In this document: in pieces, positions 1 through 8,567 of the stretch
Layout: the number at the start of each line of letters is the position of its first letter
How positions within the stretch are numbered: the first letter of the stretch is position 1
Source: DASWIG01 sp965371445
GTDB taxonomy: Bacteria > Acidobacteriota > Thermoanaerobaculia > Multivoradales > J023
NCBI GenBank assembly: GCA_965371445.1
Contig: CBDUYN010000180.1
Coordinates: 1-20,689 of the forward strand
Reading direction: 5' to 3'
Length of the DNA stretch: 20,689 nucleotides
Program-made: the position numbers and the translations under genes
Notes under the pieces: generated by a model
The model's database searches: none
The model's input: the letters and a program-made list of their open reading frames with translations, nothing else
What the model was told of the DNA's origin: nothing

Positions 1-111
1 CGGAGCCGCACCGGGGTCGAGTCCTAAGGTAGCCCAGTGAGCCGCCTCCCGGAAGAAGCTGCTGCGTACTTGACTCATCTGTAAGGATGTTGAAGAACCC
101 AGCGCGCCTAG

Positions 112-159
112 CGAGGCTACGCCTCTTATGCCGAGCTCGGCATAAAAGGCGTAACCTCG
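112..159. repeat. 48-bp near-perfect palindrome upstream of the TAXI gene
   Basis: The two 24-base halves pair around a centre at 135/136 with only two mismatches (125/146 and 117/154). The inner 20 bases, TTATGCCGAGCTCGGCATAA, are a perfect palindrome. It lies about 75 bases before the start of the binding-protein gene. No T-run follows on the plus strand, so it is not a standard intrinsic terminator. The half-site TTATGCCGAGC resembles the TTATGTGGAGC core of the recombinase-element ends near 17297 (9 of 11 bases), so a recombinase or dimeric-regulator site is possible. The rest of 1-235 shows no gene that I can support. Confidence 0.85.
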
Positions 160-235
160 TCAGCCGTAGGGCAGATGTCCGGCCTCGGGGCGTGGTAGCC
201 TTTCGACGGAATCAACAACTTCAGAGAGATCGACG

Positions 236-1309
236 ATGAACACAACCCGCAACGCGCTCTTGATCCTCCTCGCCCTCTACCTCGCCGGTTGCGGCGGCGC
301 CCCCACGGGGACGGATAGCGGCGAAGACACGGCCGCGGCCGCCGGTTCGCCGGCCGCCGGTTCGCCGGCCGCCGGTTCGCCGGCCGCCGCCGGTCCCCGT
401 TTCTTGAGCTTCGGCACCGCTCCCACGGGCGGTGCTTTCTTCGTGGTCGGCGGCGCCCTCGCCGAGGTCGCCGAGAAGTTCGGCCCCGAGGGTTGGCAGG
501 TGAGCGCCGAGGCCACCCAGGGCTCGCGCGAGAACATCCGCCGCCTGGTCCGGGGCGAGCTCGACTTCGCCCTCTCGAACGCTGCCATCACCTACTTCGC
601 GGTCCGTGGCGAAAGCGTCTGGGACGGCCCCCAGGAGGTGCGCGCCGTCATGACGCTGGCTCCCAACGTGGCGCTCTTCGTCACGCCGCAGGGCTCCGGT
701 GTCGAGACGATCGCCGACTTGAAGGGCAAGCGCGTGGTGATCGGACCTTCGGGGGCCGGCTTCGAGGACTTCGTCGGTCCCATCCTCGCCGCCCACGGCG
801 CGAGCTACGACGACTTCACCCTCCTGAACGGTCCCCAGAGCGCCGCGGTCGACATGCTTTCCGACGGCGCCGCCGCCGCCGCTTTCCTCGGTGGCGCCGT
901 ACCGACGGCGTCGATCGTCCAGGCCTCCTCGTCGATGGACCTGCACTTCGTGCCGTTTACCGCCGAAGCCAAAGCGGCGCTCCTCGCCGATTATCCGTTC
1001 TACGCTCCGGCGACGATCCCTGCCGGCACCTACCGCGGCCAGGAGGAGGACTACGAGGGCTTGAACGTCGGCTCGATGCATCTGATCACCGCTGCCGCTG
1101 TCGACGAGGACACCGTCTACGCCGTCACCAAAGCGATCTACGAGAATGCCGACGCGGTCGTCGAGCGTCATCCGGCGGGCAAGGCGATCCAGCCCCGGGT
1201 GGTGATCCGCGACACGGGTACCGAGTTTCATCCGGGGGCCGTGCGTTTCTACAAGGAGATCGGTATCTGGCCCGACGAAGAGGGCGAGGGCGAGGAGGCC
1301 GGAGGCTGA
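236..1309 (+). CDS. TAXI-family TRAP transporter solute-binding lipoprotein
   Basis: Predicted extracytoplasmic substrate-binding protein of the TAXI branch of TRAP transporters, which deliver organic acids or similar solutes to a membrane permease. The 357-residue protein starts with a lipoprotein signal: a hydrophobic stretch at about 7-16 and a lipobox LAGC with the lipidated Cys at 19. A low-complexity Ala/Gly/Ser/Pro linker follows (about 20-53). The binding fold shows the family pattern: a GTAPTGGAFF-like start near 60, a segment reading ELDFALSNA, an IADLKGKRVVIGPSGAG segment in the middle, and a C-terminal part ending near IGIWPDE. An AGAGAG-type ribosome site precedes the ATG. The usual fused 4TM/12TM permease is not next to it; the gene downstream is unrelated, so it is an orphan in this window. 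The family call is firm; the substrate cannot be read. Confidence 0.88.
   Translation: MNTTRNALLILLALYLAGCGGAPTGTDSGEDTAAAAGSPAAGSPAAGSPAAAGPRFLSFGTAPTGGAFFVVGGALAEVAEKFGPEGWQVSAEATQGSRENIRRLVRGELDFALSNAAITYFAVRGESVWDGPQEVRAVMTLAPNVALFVTPQGSGVETIADLKGKRVVIGPSGAGFEDFVGPILAAHGASYDDFTLLNGPQSAAVDMLSDGAAAAAFLGGAVPTASIVQASSSMDLHFVPFTAEAKAALLADYPFYAPATIPAGTYRGQEEDYEGLNVGSMHLITAAAVDEDTVYAVTKAIYENADAVVERHPAGKAIQPRVVIRDTGTEFHPGAVRFYKEIGIWPDEEGEGEEAGG
341..385 (+). repeat. three perfect 15-bp tandem repeats in the lipoprotein linker
   Basis: The unit GCCGGTTCGCCGGCC occurs three times head to tail and encodes repeated AGSPA-type residues in the linker just after the lipid anchor. Being a multiple of three, copy-number change would alter linker length without breaking the frame. 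Confidence 0.95.
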
Positions 1310-1313
1310 AGCG

Positions 1314-1424
1314 ATGGACCGGCGGGGAAGCTCTGGCCCGGCGTTCGTCGTGCGTCCCCTGACCCCTGAGCGCTGGGACGACTTCGAGAAGCTCTTCGGT
1401 CCGCGCGGTGCCTACTCGAGCTAG
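1314..1424 (+). pseudogene. truncated N-terminus of a GNAT-type acetyltransferase
   Basis: A 36-codon frame starts 5 bases after the TAXI stop and ends in TAG. Its protein contains FVVRPLTPERWDDFEKLFGP followed by RGAY. This resembles the opening of a group of small GNAT N-acetyltransferases in which a PLTPxxWxxFExLFGxRGA segment is followed by GCWCM(Y/W)W. Here the Cys/Trp-rich continuation is replaced by SS-stop, and the next gene starts at once. I see the motif directly; the family assignment is from recall. It could instead be an expressed small peptide, but decay by deletion is more likely. Confidence 0.6.
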
Positions 1425-1444
1425 TGGGCAACGCCGGAGGCTCC

Positions 1445-3406
1445 ATGGCGGATCTACGCGACCAGGTCTCGGCGGCGGTCTCACCGCCGGCCGCCGCCAG
1501 CGCGGCGAAGCCTGGGCGCCGCCGTGCGGCCCACCTTCTCCTGCTCGCCGTCTTCACTTGCCTGGTCTTTAGCAACACCCTCAAGAACAGCTATCACCTC
1601 GACGACTATTTCCACATCGTCGCCAATCCTGAGCACGAGCATTTCTGGCCGCCCTGGCGCCACCTCTTCGACGAGCGCACCATCACGGTGAATCCTACGA
1701 TCACGCAGTATCGACCGCTGCTGCCGTTGGTTTTTTCGATCGACTTTGCAATTGCCGACGCGCTTGACGTGGAGCGGGTCGTGGTCCACCACCTCGGCGC
1801 CATCGCCACCCACCTGGGGACGAGCGTGCTGCTCTATTTCCTGTTCCTCGAGCTTCTGGCACTGACGCTTGAAGGGGCCGGTCGCCGCGACGACCTCGCG
1901 TTCGCCGCGGCGCTCGCCTTCGCCGTTCATCCGGTCTCCGGCGTCCCGGTCAACTACGCGGTTGCCCGTGACCTCTTGATGATGCTTTTCTTCCTGAGCG
2001 CCTCGCTGCTCGCCTACGTGCGGCTCCGGCAGCGGGAGTCGGTGTGGGCCTGGGTCGTTCCTCCGGTTCTCTTGGGGATGTCGCTGCTCGCCAAGCAGAA
2101 CAGCGTCGTGGCTCCGGTGCTGATCTTGCTCCTGGATCTCCTGGTTCTGCGTGCCTCTCCACGGTCGTGTCGTACCTGGCTCCGGCCGCTGCCTTTCGTC
2201 GCCGTGGTGGCCGCGCTTTTCGTCTGGACCGAGCTGGTCCTCGGTTTCTCGGACCTTGGACAGTTGAAATGTGATTTCTCCAGCACGACCTATGGCTGCA
2301 CGATGGCCCGGGAGCACCTATTCTATTACCTGCGCAACTTCCTCTGGCCGTTTCGGATGCGACCGCTGGCTTACGTCGAGCCCACCTGGCTTTTTTTCGA
2401 GTGGCCGGTGCTGCTCGGTGGCAGCGTGATTGCCGCCAGTCTCGTTGCGGCGTTTTATCTGCTGCGCCGTGCTCCTCTCGCCAGCTTTGCAATCCTTGGC
2501 TACTGGGTGCTTTTCGCCCCGACGTCTTCGCTCTGGCCGTTCCGTTACCTGGTCATGGACTACCGGCAGTACCCGTCGCTTCCCTTCCTTTGCCTGCTGG
2601 TGGCTCTCGGCCTTTCGCGGCTGCCGCGCCGCCGCCTGGCCGTCGTTGCCTACTCTACGCTCGTCGTTTATTTTGCCGGCTCGGCTTTCGTGATGAACCG
2701 TGTCTGGAAGACCGAGAAGACCCTGTGGGAGCATACCTACCGGTGCGGCGGCGAGGTCTTGGCCAACGTCCTCTACGCCAAGAGCATTGAGGACGACGAT
2801 CCGAAGCTGTCGATCAAGCTCTACCGCATGGCTCCGGTGTATCACGTCTACGCGCGCGACAATCTGGCCATGCTCTACTGGCAGCAGGGTCGCCTGGAAG
2901 AGGCGATCGCACAGTTCGAAGAGAACGTCGAAAGGGCGTCGACGTGGGCTCTCACCCACTTCCAGTTGGCGAGCGTCTACCGGCACGTCGGCCGCATGGA
3001 GGAAGCCCTCGACGAGGGGGCGCAGGCCGCGGGGCTCGATCCTCGCAACGTCGAGTACCTCTACCGGGTGGCCTTCGACCTTCTGGAGGACGGCGAAGCG
3101 GTCGCGGCGCTCCCCTACCTGGAGCGGATCGACTCTTTCGTTCCGAGCTACGCGGATACGGACCTCTTGGCGGGAAGGGCGCTCGAGAGTCTGGGTCGGG
3201 CAACGGCGGCGGAACGGCGTTACCGGCGCTTCTTGACGCGCCACGTCGACCACGCCGAGGCCTGGCTCCTCCTGGCGCGGAACCTCGCCGACCAGGGACG
3301 GCCCGAGGAGGCTCGAGCCAGCCTCGAGGAGCTCCTCGCCCGGGCGCCGGAGCACGAGGAGGGAAAGCGGCTGCTCCGCGCGCTAGGGAGCCCGCTCGCT
3401 CCCTAG
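1445..3406 (+). CDS. polytopic membrane protein with C-terminal TPR repeats (TMTC/GT-C-like)
   Basis: Large inner-membrane protein of about 653 residues. The N-terminal two thirds has many hydrophobic spans, beginning at about 30-45. The first extracytoplasmic loop carries an acidic pair (HLDDY, Asp53-Asp54) and a TQYRPL motif, as in GT-C glycosyltransferases and TMTC-like proteins. The C-terminal part (about 455-650) is soluble and reads as tandem tetratricopeptide repeats (for example WQQGRLEEAIAQFEENVE and DQGRPEEARASLEELLARAP). The likely role is glycan transfer or handling at the membrane, with the TPRs binding a partner. I chose the ATG at 1445 because GGAGG lies four bases upstream; an in-frame GTG at 1424 would add seven residues and overlap the preceding TAG. 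The 3' end overlaps a convergent gene by 24 bases. Donor and acceptor are unknown. Confidence 0.8.
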   Translation: MADLRDQVSAAVSPPAAASAAKPGRRRAAHLLLLAVFTCLVFSNTLKNSYHLDDYFHIVANPEHEHFWPPWRHLFDERTITVNPTITQYRPLLPLVFSIDFAIADALDVERVVVHHLGAIATHLGTSVLLYFLFLELLALTLEGAGRRDDLAFAAALAFAVHPVSGVPVNYAVARDLLMMLFFLSASLLAYVRLRQRESVWAWVVPPVLLGMSLLAKQNSVVAPVLILLLDLLVLRASPRSCRTWLRPLPFVAVVAALFVWTELVLGFSDLGQLKCDFSSTTYGCTMAREHLFYYLRNFLWPFRMRPLAYVEPTWLFFEWPVLLGGSVIAASLVAAFYLLRRAPLASFAILGYWVLFAPTSSLWPFRYLVMDYRQYPSLPFLCLLVALGLSRLPRRRLAVVAYSTLVVYFAGSAFVMNRVWKTEKTLWEHTYRCGGEVLANVLYAKSIEDDDPKLSIKLYRMAPVYHVYARDNLAMLYWQQGRLEEAIAQFEENVERASTWALTHFQLASVYRHVGRMEEALDEGAQAAGLDPRNVEYLYRVAFDLLEDGEAVAALPYLERIDSFVPSYADTDLLAGRALESLGRATAAERRYRRFLTRHVDHAEAWLLLARNLADQGRPEEARASLEELLARAPEHEEGKRLLRALGSPLAP

Positions 3407-4951
3407 AGCGGCGTGGCGGGATTCGAGCGTATACCAGGCGCTGACCCCCACGAGGTAAGACGCCAGGACCAGCTCGCTGGGCCAGTGCGCGTCGTAGCGG
3501 AAGCTGACGTAGGAGGGCAGGAAAGGCGAGCGCAGGTGAAAGGCGAGGAGCACGAGCAGACCTGTCTGGGAGGCCCACGCCGCCGAGCTCTCGCGTGCGG
3601 GCAGGAGGAAGATGAAGACGAGGCTCAAGTAGTAATAGGGGGAGAGGGGGAGGAAGAGGTAGAGAAAGAGGAGGGTCAGTGGAAAGGTGTCGCAGTCGCT
3701 TCTCGCCCATCGAACCGAGAGGACAAAGAGCACGCCGCCGAGCGCCGCCAGCAAGACGTAGACGGGGTAGAGCTCCTCGAATTGGGCCATGCTCGTCAAG
3801 GTATCGGTGTAGTTCTTGCTGTACGAGTAGGGGTGAGCCTTGAACAGGGATTCGCCGCCCGCTGTCGCGACGAGGTTCTTGAGGCCGATGTTGAAGGGCT
3901 CGGCGACGAGTTGCCGGGAATGCAGCGTAATGTTGCGAAAAAACTCGACCCAGGCGCTGACGCCGACGAAGGGAATACATAGGGCGGCGAGGAGGGCAGC
4001 CGTCCCGCCGACGAGAGCGAGATAGGAGACTGCGCGCCGCAGCTCCTCTCGATCGTGACCATCGCCTTTGCCCCTGGCGAGCCATCGCTGAGCGGTGCGC
4101 GCGACCAGGCCGGAGAGCAGCAGAATCGGGAAGCCGTGCAGGACGGTGGCCAGAGAAAGACAGCAGGCGCTTGCAGCGTCGCGCTTCAGCTTCCATAGCG
4201 AGATCGCGCAGAGAAGCAGAGCCAGCCAGGTGTATTGCAGGAAGTTTCCGAGCAGCCGCTGGTAGGTACCGAAGTAGGTGACCAGACCGATCCCCGTCAA
4301 CAAGGCGGAGCGCGCGCCAAAGGCTCTTGCCACCAGCAGCAACGACAGCGCGACGAGGAGGGCGTCGAGGTTGAACAGAACCCTTGTCGCAAGATCGTCG
4401 GTCAACGCGACGAGACGGGTGAAGATCCGTGCCGTAAACACCCAGAAAGGAGTCTGGTTAAACCCCTTGTCGATGACGGCGTTCGACCAGAAGTGCGCAT
4501 CTGTCCTGGCGGTCAGCTCCTGGAGGTCTCGCCGGAGCTCCTGCCACCTCGCGGCCGAGAAGGCTTCGACGGGACAGTCGGGAAGCTCCTCTCGCGGCAC
4601 GAGGCGATAGGTTTTGAGGTCGCGCACCGGAATGTCTTGCGACCACACTGCGGGCTCGCTGGAGTCCGCCGCCAGCGAGCAGGTGTAGAGATGAAGGTAG
4701 CGCAGCTCGTCGAAGTACTTGGCCCCCAGGTAGTAGTGGTAGACGTTGTAGGTCCTGGCGTAGCCTTGCTCCGAGGCTAAGAGCTGGCGCAACGGCCTGG
4801 CGTAGACCGCCGCGATGGCGAAGAGGAGGACGGCGGCAAGCACCGCGTTGAGGGTGCGCTCCGTTCGCCGTGTGCGGAGCCGGGGGAAGCGTTCGGCGAG
4901 GAAAAAGACGGCGAGCAGCGCGAGTAGGATGCCGAGGATCCGATGGCTCAT
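3383..4951 (-). CDS. polytopic membrane protein, GT-C-like, function unknown
   Basis: A 522-residue membrane protein with a hydrophobic start (about 5-18), a second span near 35-50, and then a long extracytoplasmic loop of roughly 125 residues (about 51-175) rich in charged and aromatic residues. A series of spans follows to the C-terminus. The topology, with a big first loop and many later spans, is that of GT-C glycosyltransferases or DUF2029-like mannosyltransferases, but I see no diagnostic acidic pair that settles it. It starts 13 bases after the stop of the upstream gene on the same strand, with GGGAGAG before the ATG, so the two form an operon. Its last 24 bases overlap the 3' end of the convergent TPR gene. 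No specific function is claimed. Confidence 0.72.
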   Translation of the reverse strand: MSHRILGILLALLAVFFLAERFPRLRTRRTERTLNAVLAAVLLFAIAAVYARPLRQLLASEQGYARTYNVYHYYLGAKYFDELRYLHLYTCSLAADSSEPAVWSQDIPVRDLKTYRLVPREELPDCPVEAFSAARWQELRRDLQELTARTDAHFWSNAVIDKGFNQTPFWVFTARIFTRLVALTDDLATRVLFNLDALLVALSLLLVARAFGARSALLTGIGLVTYFGTYQRLLGNFLQYTWLALLLCAISLWKLKRDAASACCLSLATVLHGFPILLLSGLVARTAQRWLARGKGDGHDREELRRAVSYLALVGGTAALLAALCIPFVGVSAWVEFFRNITLHSRQLVAEPFNIGLKNLVATAGGESLFKAHPYSYSKNYTDTLTSMAQFEELYPVYVLLAALGGVLFVLSVRWARSDCDTFPLTLLFLYLFLPLSPYYYLSLVFIFLLPARESSAAWASQTGLLVLLAFHLRSPFLPSYVSFRYDAHWPSELVLASYLVGVSAWYTLESRHAALGSERAP

Positions 4952-4964
4952 GCTCTCTCCCGCC

Positions 4965-6779
4965 TCATCGACGATAGGTCTGGCGCCCCGGCGGTACCTG
5001 GTCCGAGTGCGGGGAATCGAGGTCCAGGAGCCGCAGCGAGCAGGTGCCGGCGTGCTCTTCTTTGTGCAGCACGTAGGCCGCTCGCTCCGGGAAGTGACGC
5101 GCGCGGTGGGTCCGGTCCTTTTCCACGGAGAGGTGATTGGCGTAGAGCACCGAGTCGGACCAGTCGGGGCGCGGGTTCGGGCGCCAGAAGAGGTGGTGGC
5201 GCGGGACCTCCGTGTCGCACTGCGGTGCCCACTCGCCGTAGGGCACGTAGACGATGGCGTCGTGAAGGCTCGCGGTAAGCTCCGGCGCTTGCCGTATGGA
5301 GGAGGTGATGCTGTGGACCGTGAGCAGCCGTAGGGGGGTGTAGAAGCTCAGGCTCACGACGAGCCCGGCCCACACCAGCGGCCAGGGACCGAGGCCCAGG
5401 ATGCGCTTGCCGCTCTCCTGCCAGTCGTGCCCCACGGCCATGAGGAGCGCCGTCAAGGGCAGCATGAGCTCAAAAAAGTGCGAGGGGCCGAAGGTGTCGA
5501 CGCCTGGGTACTCCACGAACGCGTGCGAGGCCAGGAAACACAGCAGCACCACGGCGTGGAGTCTTACCGCCGGGCGGCGAAGGGGCAGCGGCACGAGGAG
5601 CGCCAGAGCGAAAGGCCAGCCAAAGGCGGCCACGGTGACCCGGGCGAGGCTCGCCGCCAGGAGCCGGACCTGGTCGCCGGGGTCGCGGAGGCGAAGGCCG
5701 GTGAACCCCACGTCCTTGTCTACCGGCAAGTACGAGAAGCGGTAGTCATTCTCCATGCTGTAGTGGAGCACCCGCTGGTAGCCGACGCTCGTGGGCGCTC
5801 CGTTCTGCCACAGGTTGACCAGGAAGAAAAGGATGGCCAGGGCGAGCGTCGGCACCAGGAAGGCCGGCAGTTGGCGCCACCTCCGGCCGCGTACCACCGA
5901 GACGGCCCACAGGACGAGGATCGGGGTAGCCAACCCCAGCGCGGTGAGCGGCCGGTTGAAGAAAGCTCCCGCGAAGCAGGTAGCCAGCAGGGCCGGAGTC
6001 CACCACGGCGCGTTGGCGTCGCGAGCGCGCAGAGCGGCCCAAAAGGACCAGGTGAGCAGGCATAGCTCGCTAGTGTGCGCCATGAGTGTGCCCGAGGCGA
6101 TGAGGACCATGGGCGAGACCACGAGCAGCAGCGTTCCCAGGCGGGCCCAGGTGCTGCCGGTCGCCCGACGGAGCAGCCAGAACCAGGGCGGGACCGTCAA
6201 CAGGAAGTAGACGGGGTTCGCCAAGCCCTCAAGCCCGAGCCGGGCAAAAGGCGCCAGAAGCGCCGGCCAGCCCAGGAAGTACTGGGGGTAGAACGTGCCG
6301 CCGTTGTACATGAAGGCCCGGTCCCAGAAGAGCTTGTCCGGCGGCGACGGCACCGCCACCTGCCCCGACGCCACCAGGCGGGCCGCGAACAGGTAGGCGG
6401 ATTCGTCGTCGGTGACGGGCATCTGCTGGAGGACCAGCAGATGTGCCGCCAGGGAGAGCACGAGTCCGGCGACGCAAAGGGCAGCGATCCAGGCCCGGTC
6501 ACAGCCGCAGCGAAAGGGTGCTCGGAGGCGTTGCTCGGGCCAGGTTACGAAGCCTATGGCTAAAAGCAATGAGGCTATGGTGCCCAGGGACAGGTACCAT
6601 TTCAAGAAGAGCTGGTGTCCCGTCGTCAGCCCCGACAACGACCCCAACGGGAGGGTCAGCGAGGGCCGAAGCCATGCCCACACAGCCCACAGGAGTCCCA
6701 GCGTGAGGATCCCGGCGATCAGCCAGGGCGTGGACCGACGGCTCTTCGTCCTGCCGGGCTCCTGGTGCGCTCTCGCCAT
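4965..6779 (-). CDS. ArnT/PMT-like (GT39/GT83) membrane glycosyltransferase
   Basis: A 604-residue polytopic protein likely to transfer a sugar from a polyprenyl-phosphate donor on the outer face of the inner membrane. Hydrophobic spans lie at about 19-37, 65-80 and 97-117. The loop after them has the acidic motif TDDESAYLFAARLVASGQ (Asp124, Asp125, Glu126), typical of ArnT/PMT-type GT-C enzymes, followed by a FYPQYFLGWPALLAPF-like segment also common there. About eight more spans follow, then a soluble C-terminal region (about 490-604). It is the first gene of a two-gene minus-strand operon and diverges from the radical SAM gene across 201 bases. The ribosome site before the ATG is weak. Family-level confidence is good; the sugar and acceptor are unknown. 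Confidence 0.8.
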   Translation of the reverse strand: MARAHQEPGRTKSRRSTPWLIAGILTLGLLWAVWAWLRPSLTLPLGSLSGLTTGHQLFLKWYLSLGTIASLLLAIGFVTWPEQRLRAPFRCGCDRAWIAALCVAGLVLSLAAHLLVLQQMPVTDDESAYLFAARLVASGQVAVPSPPDKLFWDRAFMYNGGTFYPQYFLGWPALLAPFARLGLEGLANPVYFLLTVPPWFWLLRRATGSTWARLGTLLLVVSPMVLIASGTLMAHTSELCLLTWSFWAALRARDANAPWWTPALLATCFAGAFFNRPLTALGLATPILVLWAVSVVRGRRWRQLPAFLVPTLALAILFFLVNLWQNGAPTSVGYQRVLHYSMENDYRFSYLPVDKDVGFTGLRLRDPGDQVRLLAASLARVTVAAFGWPFALALLVPLPLRRPAVRLHAVVLLCFLASHAFVEYPGVDTFGPSHFFELMLPLTALLMAVGHDWQESGKRILGLGPWPLVWAGLVVSLSFYTPLRLLTVHSITSSIRQAPELTASLHDAIVYVPYGEWAPQCDTEVPRHHLFWRPNPRPDWSDSVLYANHLSVEKDRTHRARHFPERAAYVLHKEEHAGTCSLRLLDLDSPHSDQVPPGRQTYRR

Positions 6780-6878
6780 TTCGGCAGCCTATCAAGTCTC
6801 GCGTCACCTGCTGAGGAGCGCTCTCAGGACGCGGCAGAGCCGGGCGCCCCGTCGCGTCGCGTCCCCGTGGCCGCTTGG

Positions 6879-6919
6879 CCTTGGCGGTTCGCGACCGATT
6901 GACCTTGGCGATTCGCGAC
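6879..6919 (+). repeat. 17-bp direct repeat overlapping a promoter
   Basis: CCTTGGCGGTTCGCGAC (6879-6895) and CCTTGGCGATTCGCGAC (6903-6919) differ by one base and start 24 bases apart. The second copy overlaps the -35 hexamer of the radical SAM promoter. The arrangement suits a regulator binding on one face of the helix, or is a simple duplication. Confidence 0.85.
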
Positions 6920-6933
6920 TTTTGAGGGATAAT
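6905..6933 (+). promoter_or_regulatory. sigma70-type promoter for the radical SAM gene
   Basis: TTGGCG (6905-6910), a 17-base spacer, then GATAAT (6928-6933) match the housekeeping -35/-10 pattern, and the site lies about 48 bases before the ATG at 6981. An AAGGAGG ribosome site follows at 6968-6974. Confidence 0.65.
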
Positions 6934-6980
6934 ACGCTCAGGCACCGCGGGTCGCTGTGCCGTCCCCAAGGAGGACCCTC

Positions 6981-8549
6981 ATGACTTGCCTACCCATCGC
7001 GGAGCAGGACAGCGTCGAGCAGGTGGTGCTGCGTCCCAAGCCGCAGCGCGTCCTCCTGATCAATCCGCCGCGGTTCAACGAGCTCATCGGCAAGAATCCG
7101 GCCATCGTCGAGAAGCACCGGGGCTTCAACCCGCCGCTCGGCATCATGATGCTGGCGGGCTACCTCGAGCGCCACTCGTGCCACAAGGTGGAGCTGCTCG
7201 ACGCCCAGCCCTACGGCTATACCTACGAGGAGCTGCGGGGCGTGCTGTGCGAGAAGGAATTCGACGTCGTCGCCATCACGGCGATGACGTTCACGCTGAT
7301 CGACGTCTTCCTCACCTGCAAGCTAATCCGACAGGTCAACCCGCGCGCCAAGATCGTCCTCGGGGGACCGCACGTTCATCTTTTCCCTGACGAGACGATC
7401 CGCCGTCCGGAGATCGACTTCCTGATCCAGGGCGAAGGCGAGATCGCCTTCAAGGACTTCCTCGACCGTATCGATCGTCCCGAGCTCTGGGGTTCGCAAA
7501 AGGGCCTGGTCTTGATCGACGAGACCGGCAAGGTTCGAAACAACGGGATCGCTCCCTCGACGTCGGACCTCGACAGCCTGGGCCTGCCGGCCCGGCACCT
7601 GACGGACACCTCGCTCTACACGTCGCTGCTCGGCCGTGCCGACACCATCACGACGATGTTCACGAGCCGCGGTTGCCCTTACCGCTGCACCTTCTGCGAC
7701 CGGCCTTTCTCGCCGGTGCTCTCAGGCTTCCGCTGGCGCAGCGCCCAGCACGTGGCCGATGAGATGGAGGCCTGTGCCGAGATGGGGATCCGCGAGGCCT
7801 TCATCTACGACGACACCTTCACCGTCCGGCGCGACCGGGTCTTCGAGCTCTGCGAGGAGATCAAGCAGCGTCAGCTCGACTTCAAGTGGGACGTGCGCGC
7901 GCACGTCAACACGATCACCCCGGAGCTGCTGCGTGCCATGGCCGACGCCGGCTGCGACCGCATCCACTACGGCGTCGAGTCCGGCAACGACCGGATGCTC
8001 AAGGAAATCAAGAAAAACAGCACGATCGCACGCATCAAGGAAGCTTTCAAGCAGACCCGGGAAGCCGGCATGGAGACTCTGGCCTATTTCATCATCGGCC
8101 AGCAGACCGAGACCGCCGACGACATCGGGAGCTCGATCCGCCTGGCCCGGGAGCTTGATCCCAACTACGTCCACTTCACCATCTTCTGTCCCTATCCTGG
8201 AACGGAGATCTACTTCAAGGGCCTGGAGAGTGGCGTCATCAAGAGCGACGTCTGGCACGAGTTCGCTGAGAATCCGCGGCCCGGCTTCGAGCTGCCAGTA
8301 TGGGAGGAGAAGTTCACCCGTCTGGAGCTCCAGAAAATGCTCGTCAAGTGCTACAAGGGCTTTTACCTGCGGCCAAGTTACGTCGCCCGCGGCCTGCTGC
8401 GGATCCGTAGCGCGGGAGAGCTGCGGCGCAAGGTCCGTGCCGGAATGTCGGTCCTGGCCATGCGGCCCGGCGACAAGGTCTTCAGCAAGAAGATTCGCCA
8501 GCAGGTCCGCGACGTGGTGCCGCGCTCGCCCATCGAAGTCCACACCTGA
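6981..8549 (+). CDS. B12-binding-domain radical SAM protein
   Basis: A 522-residue enzyme with an N-terminal cobalamin-binding-like Rossmann domain (about 20-165; GGPHVHLFP and IDFLIQGEGE are typical of class B radical SAM proteins) and a central radical SAM barrel. The [4Fe-4S] motif is CPYRCTFC (Cys232, Cys236, Cys239), and GVESGNDRML and PYPGTEIY are further barrel motifs. At the usual DxHxxG site the sequence is DAQPYG, so the cobalt-ligating His is absent, as in many 'His-off' members. Such enzymes often methylate unactivated carbons or rearrange lipids and natural products. The ATG at 6981 is preferred over an in-frame GTG at 6957 because AAGGAGG lies six bases upstream of the ATG. A methyltransferase gene follows after 18 bases. 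The substrate cannot be told; a lipid or glycan is plausible from the context. Confidence 0.88.
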   Translation: MTCLPIAEQDSVEQVVLRPKPQRVLLINPPRFNELIGKNPAIVEKHRGFNPPLGIMMLAGYLERHSCHKVELLDAQPYGYTYEELRGVLCEKEFDVVAITAMTFTLIDVFLTCKLIRQVNPRAKIVLGGPHVHLFPDETIRRPEIDFLIQGEGEIAFKDFLDRIDRPELWGSQKGLVLIDETGKVRNNGIAPSTSDLDSLGLPARHLTDTSLYTSLLGRADTITTMFTSRGCPYRCTFCDRPFSPVLSGFRWRSAQHVADEMEACAEMGIREAFIYDDTFTVRRDRVFELCEEIKQRQLDFKWDVRAHVNTITPELLRAMADAGCDRIHYGVESGNDRMLKEIKKNSTIARIKEAFKQTREAGMETLAYFIIGQQTETADDIGSSIRLARELDPNYVHFTIFCPYPGTEIYFKGLESGVIKSDVWHEFAENPRPGFELPVWEEKFTRLELQKMLVKCYKGFYLRPSYVARGLLRIRSAGELRRKVRAGMSVLAMRPGDKVFSKKIRQQVRDVVPRSPIEVHT

Positions 8550-8567
8550 GCCACCTCGCGCCGAGTT

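Noticed and set aside
221..1231. Long minus-strand frame opposite the TAXI gene
   Set aside because: Low-complexity shadow of a GC-rich gene; no ribosome site or domain, and the opposite strand encodes a clear lipoprotein.
2318..3355. Long minus-strand frame opposite the TPR membrane gene
   Set aside because: Antisense shadow without domain or start signals.
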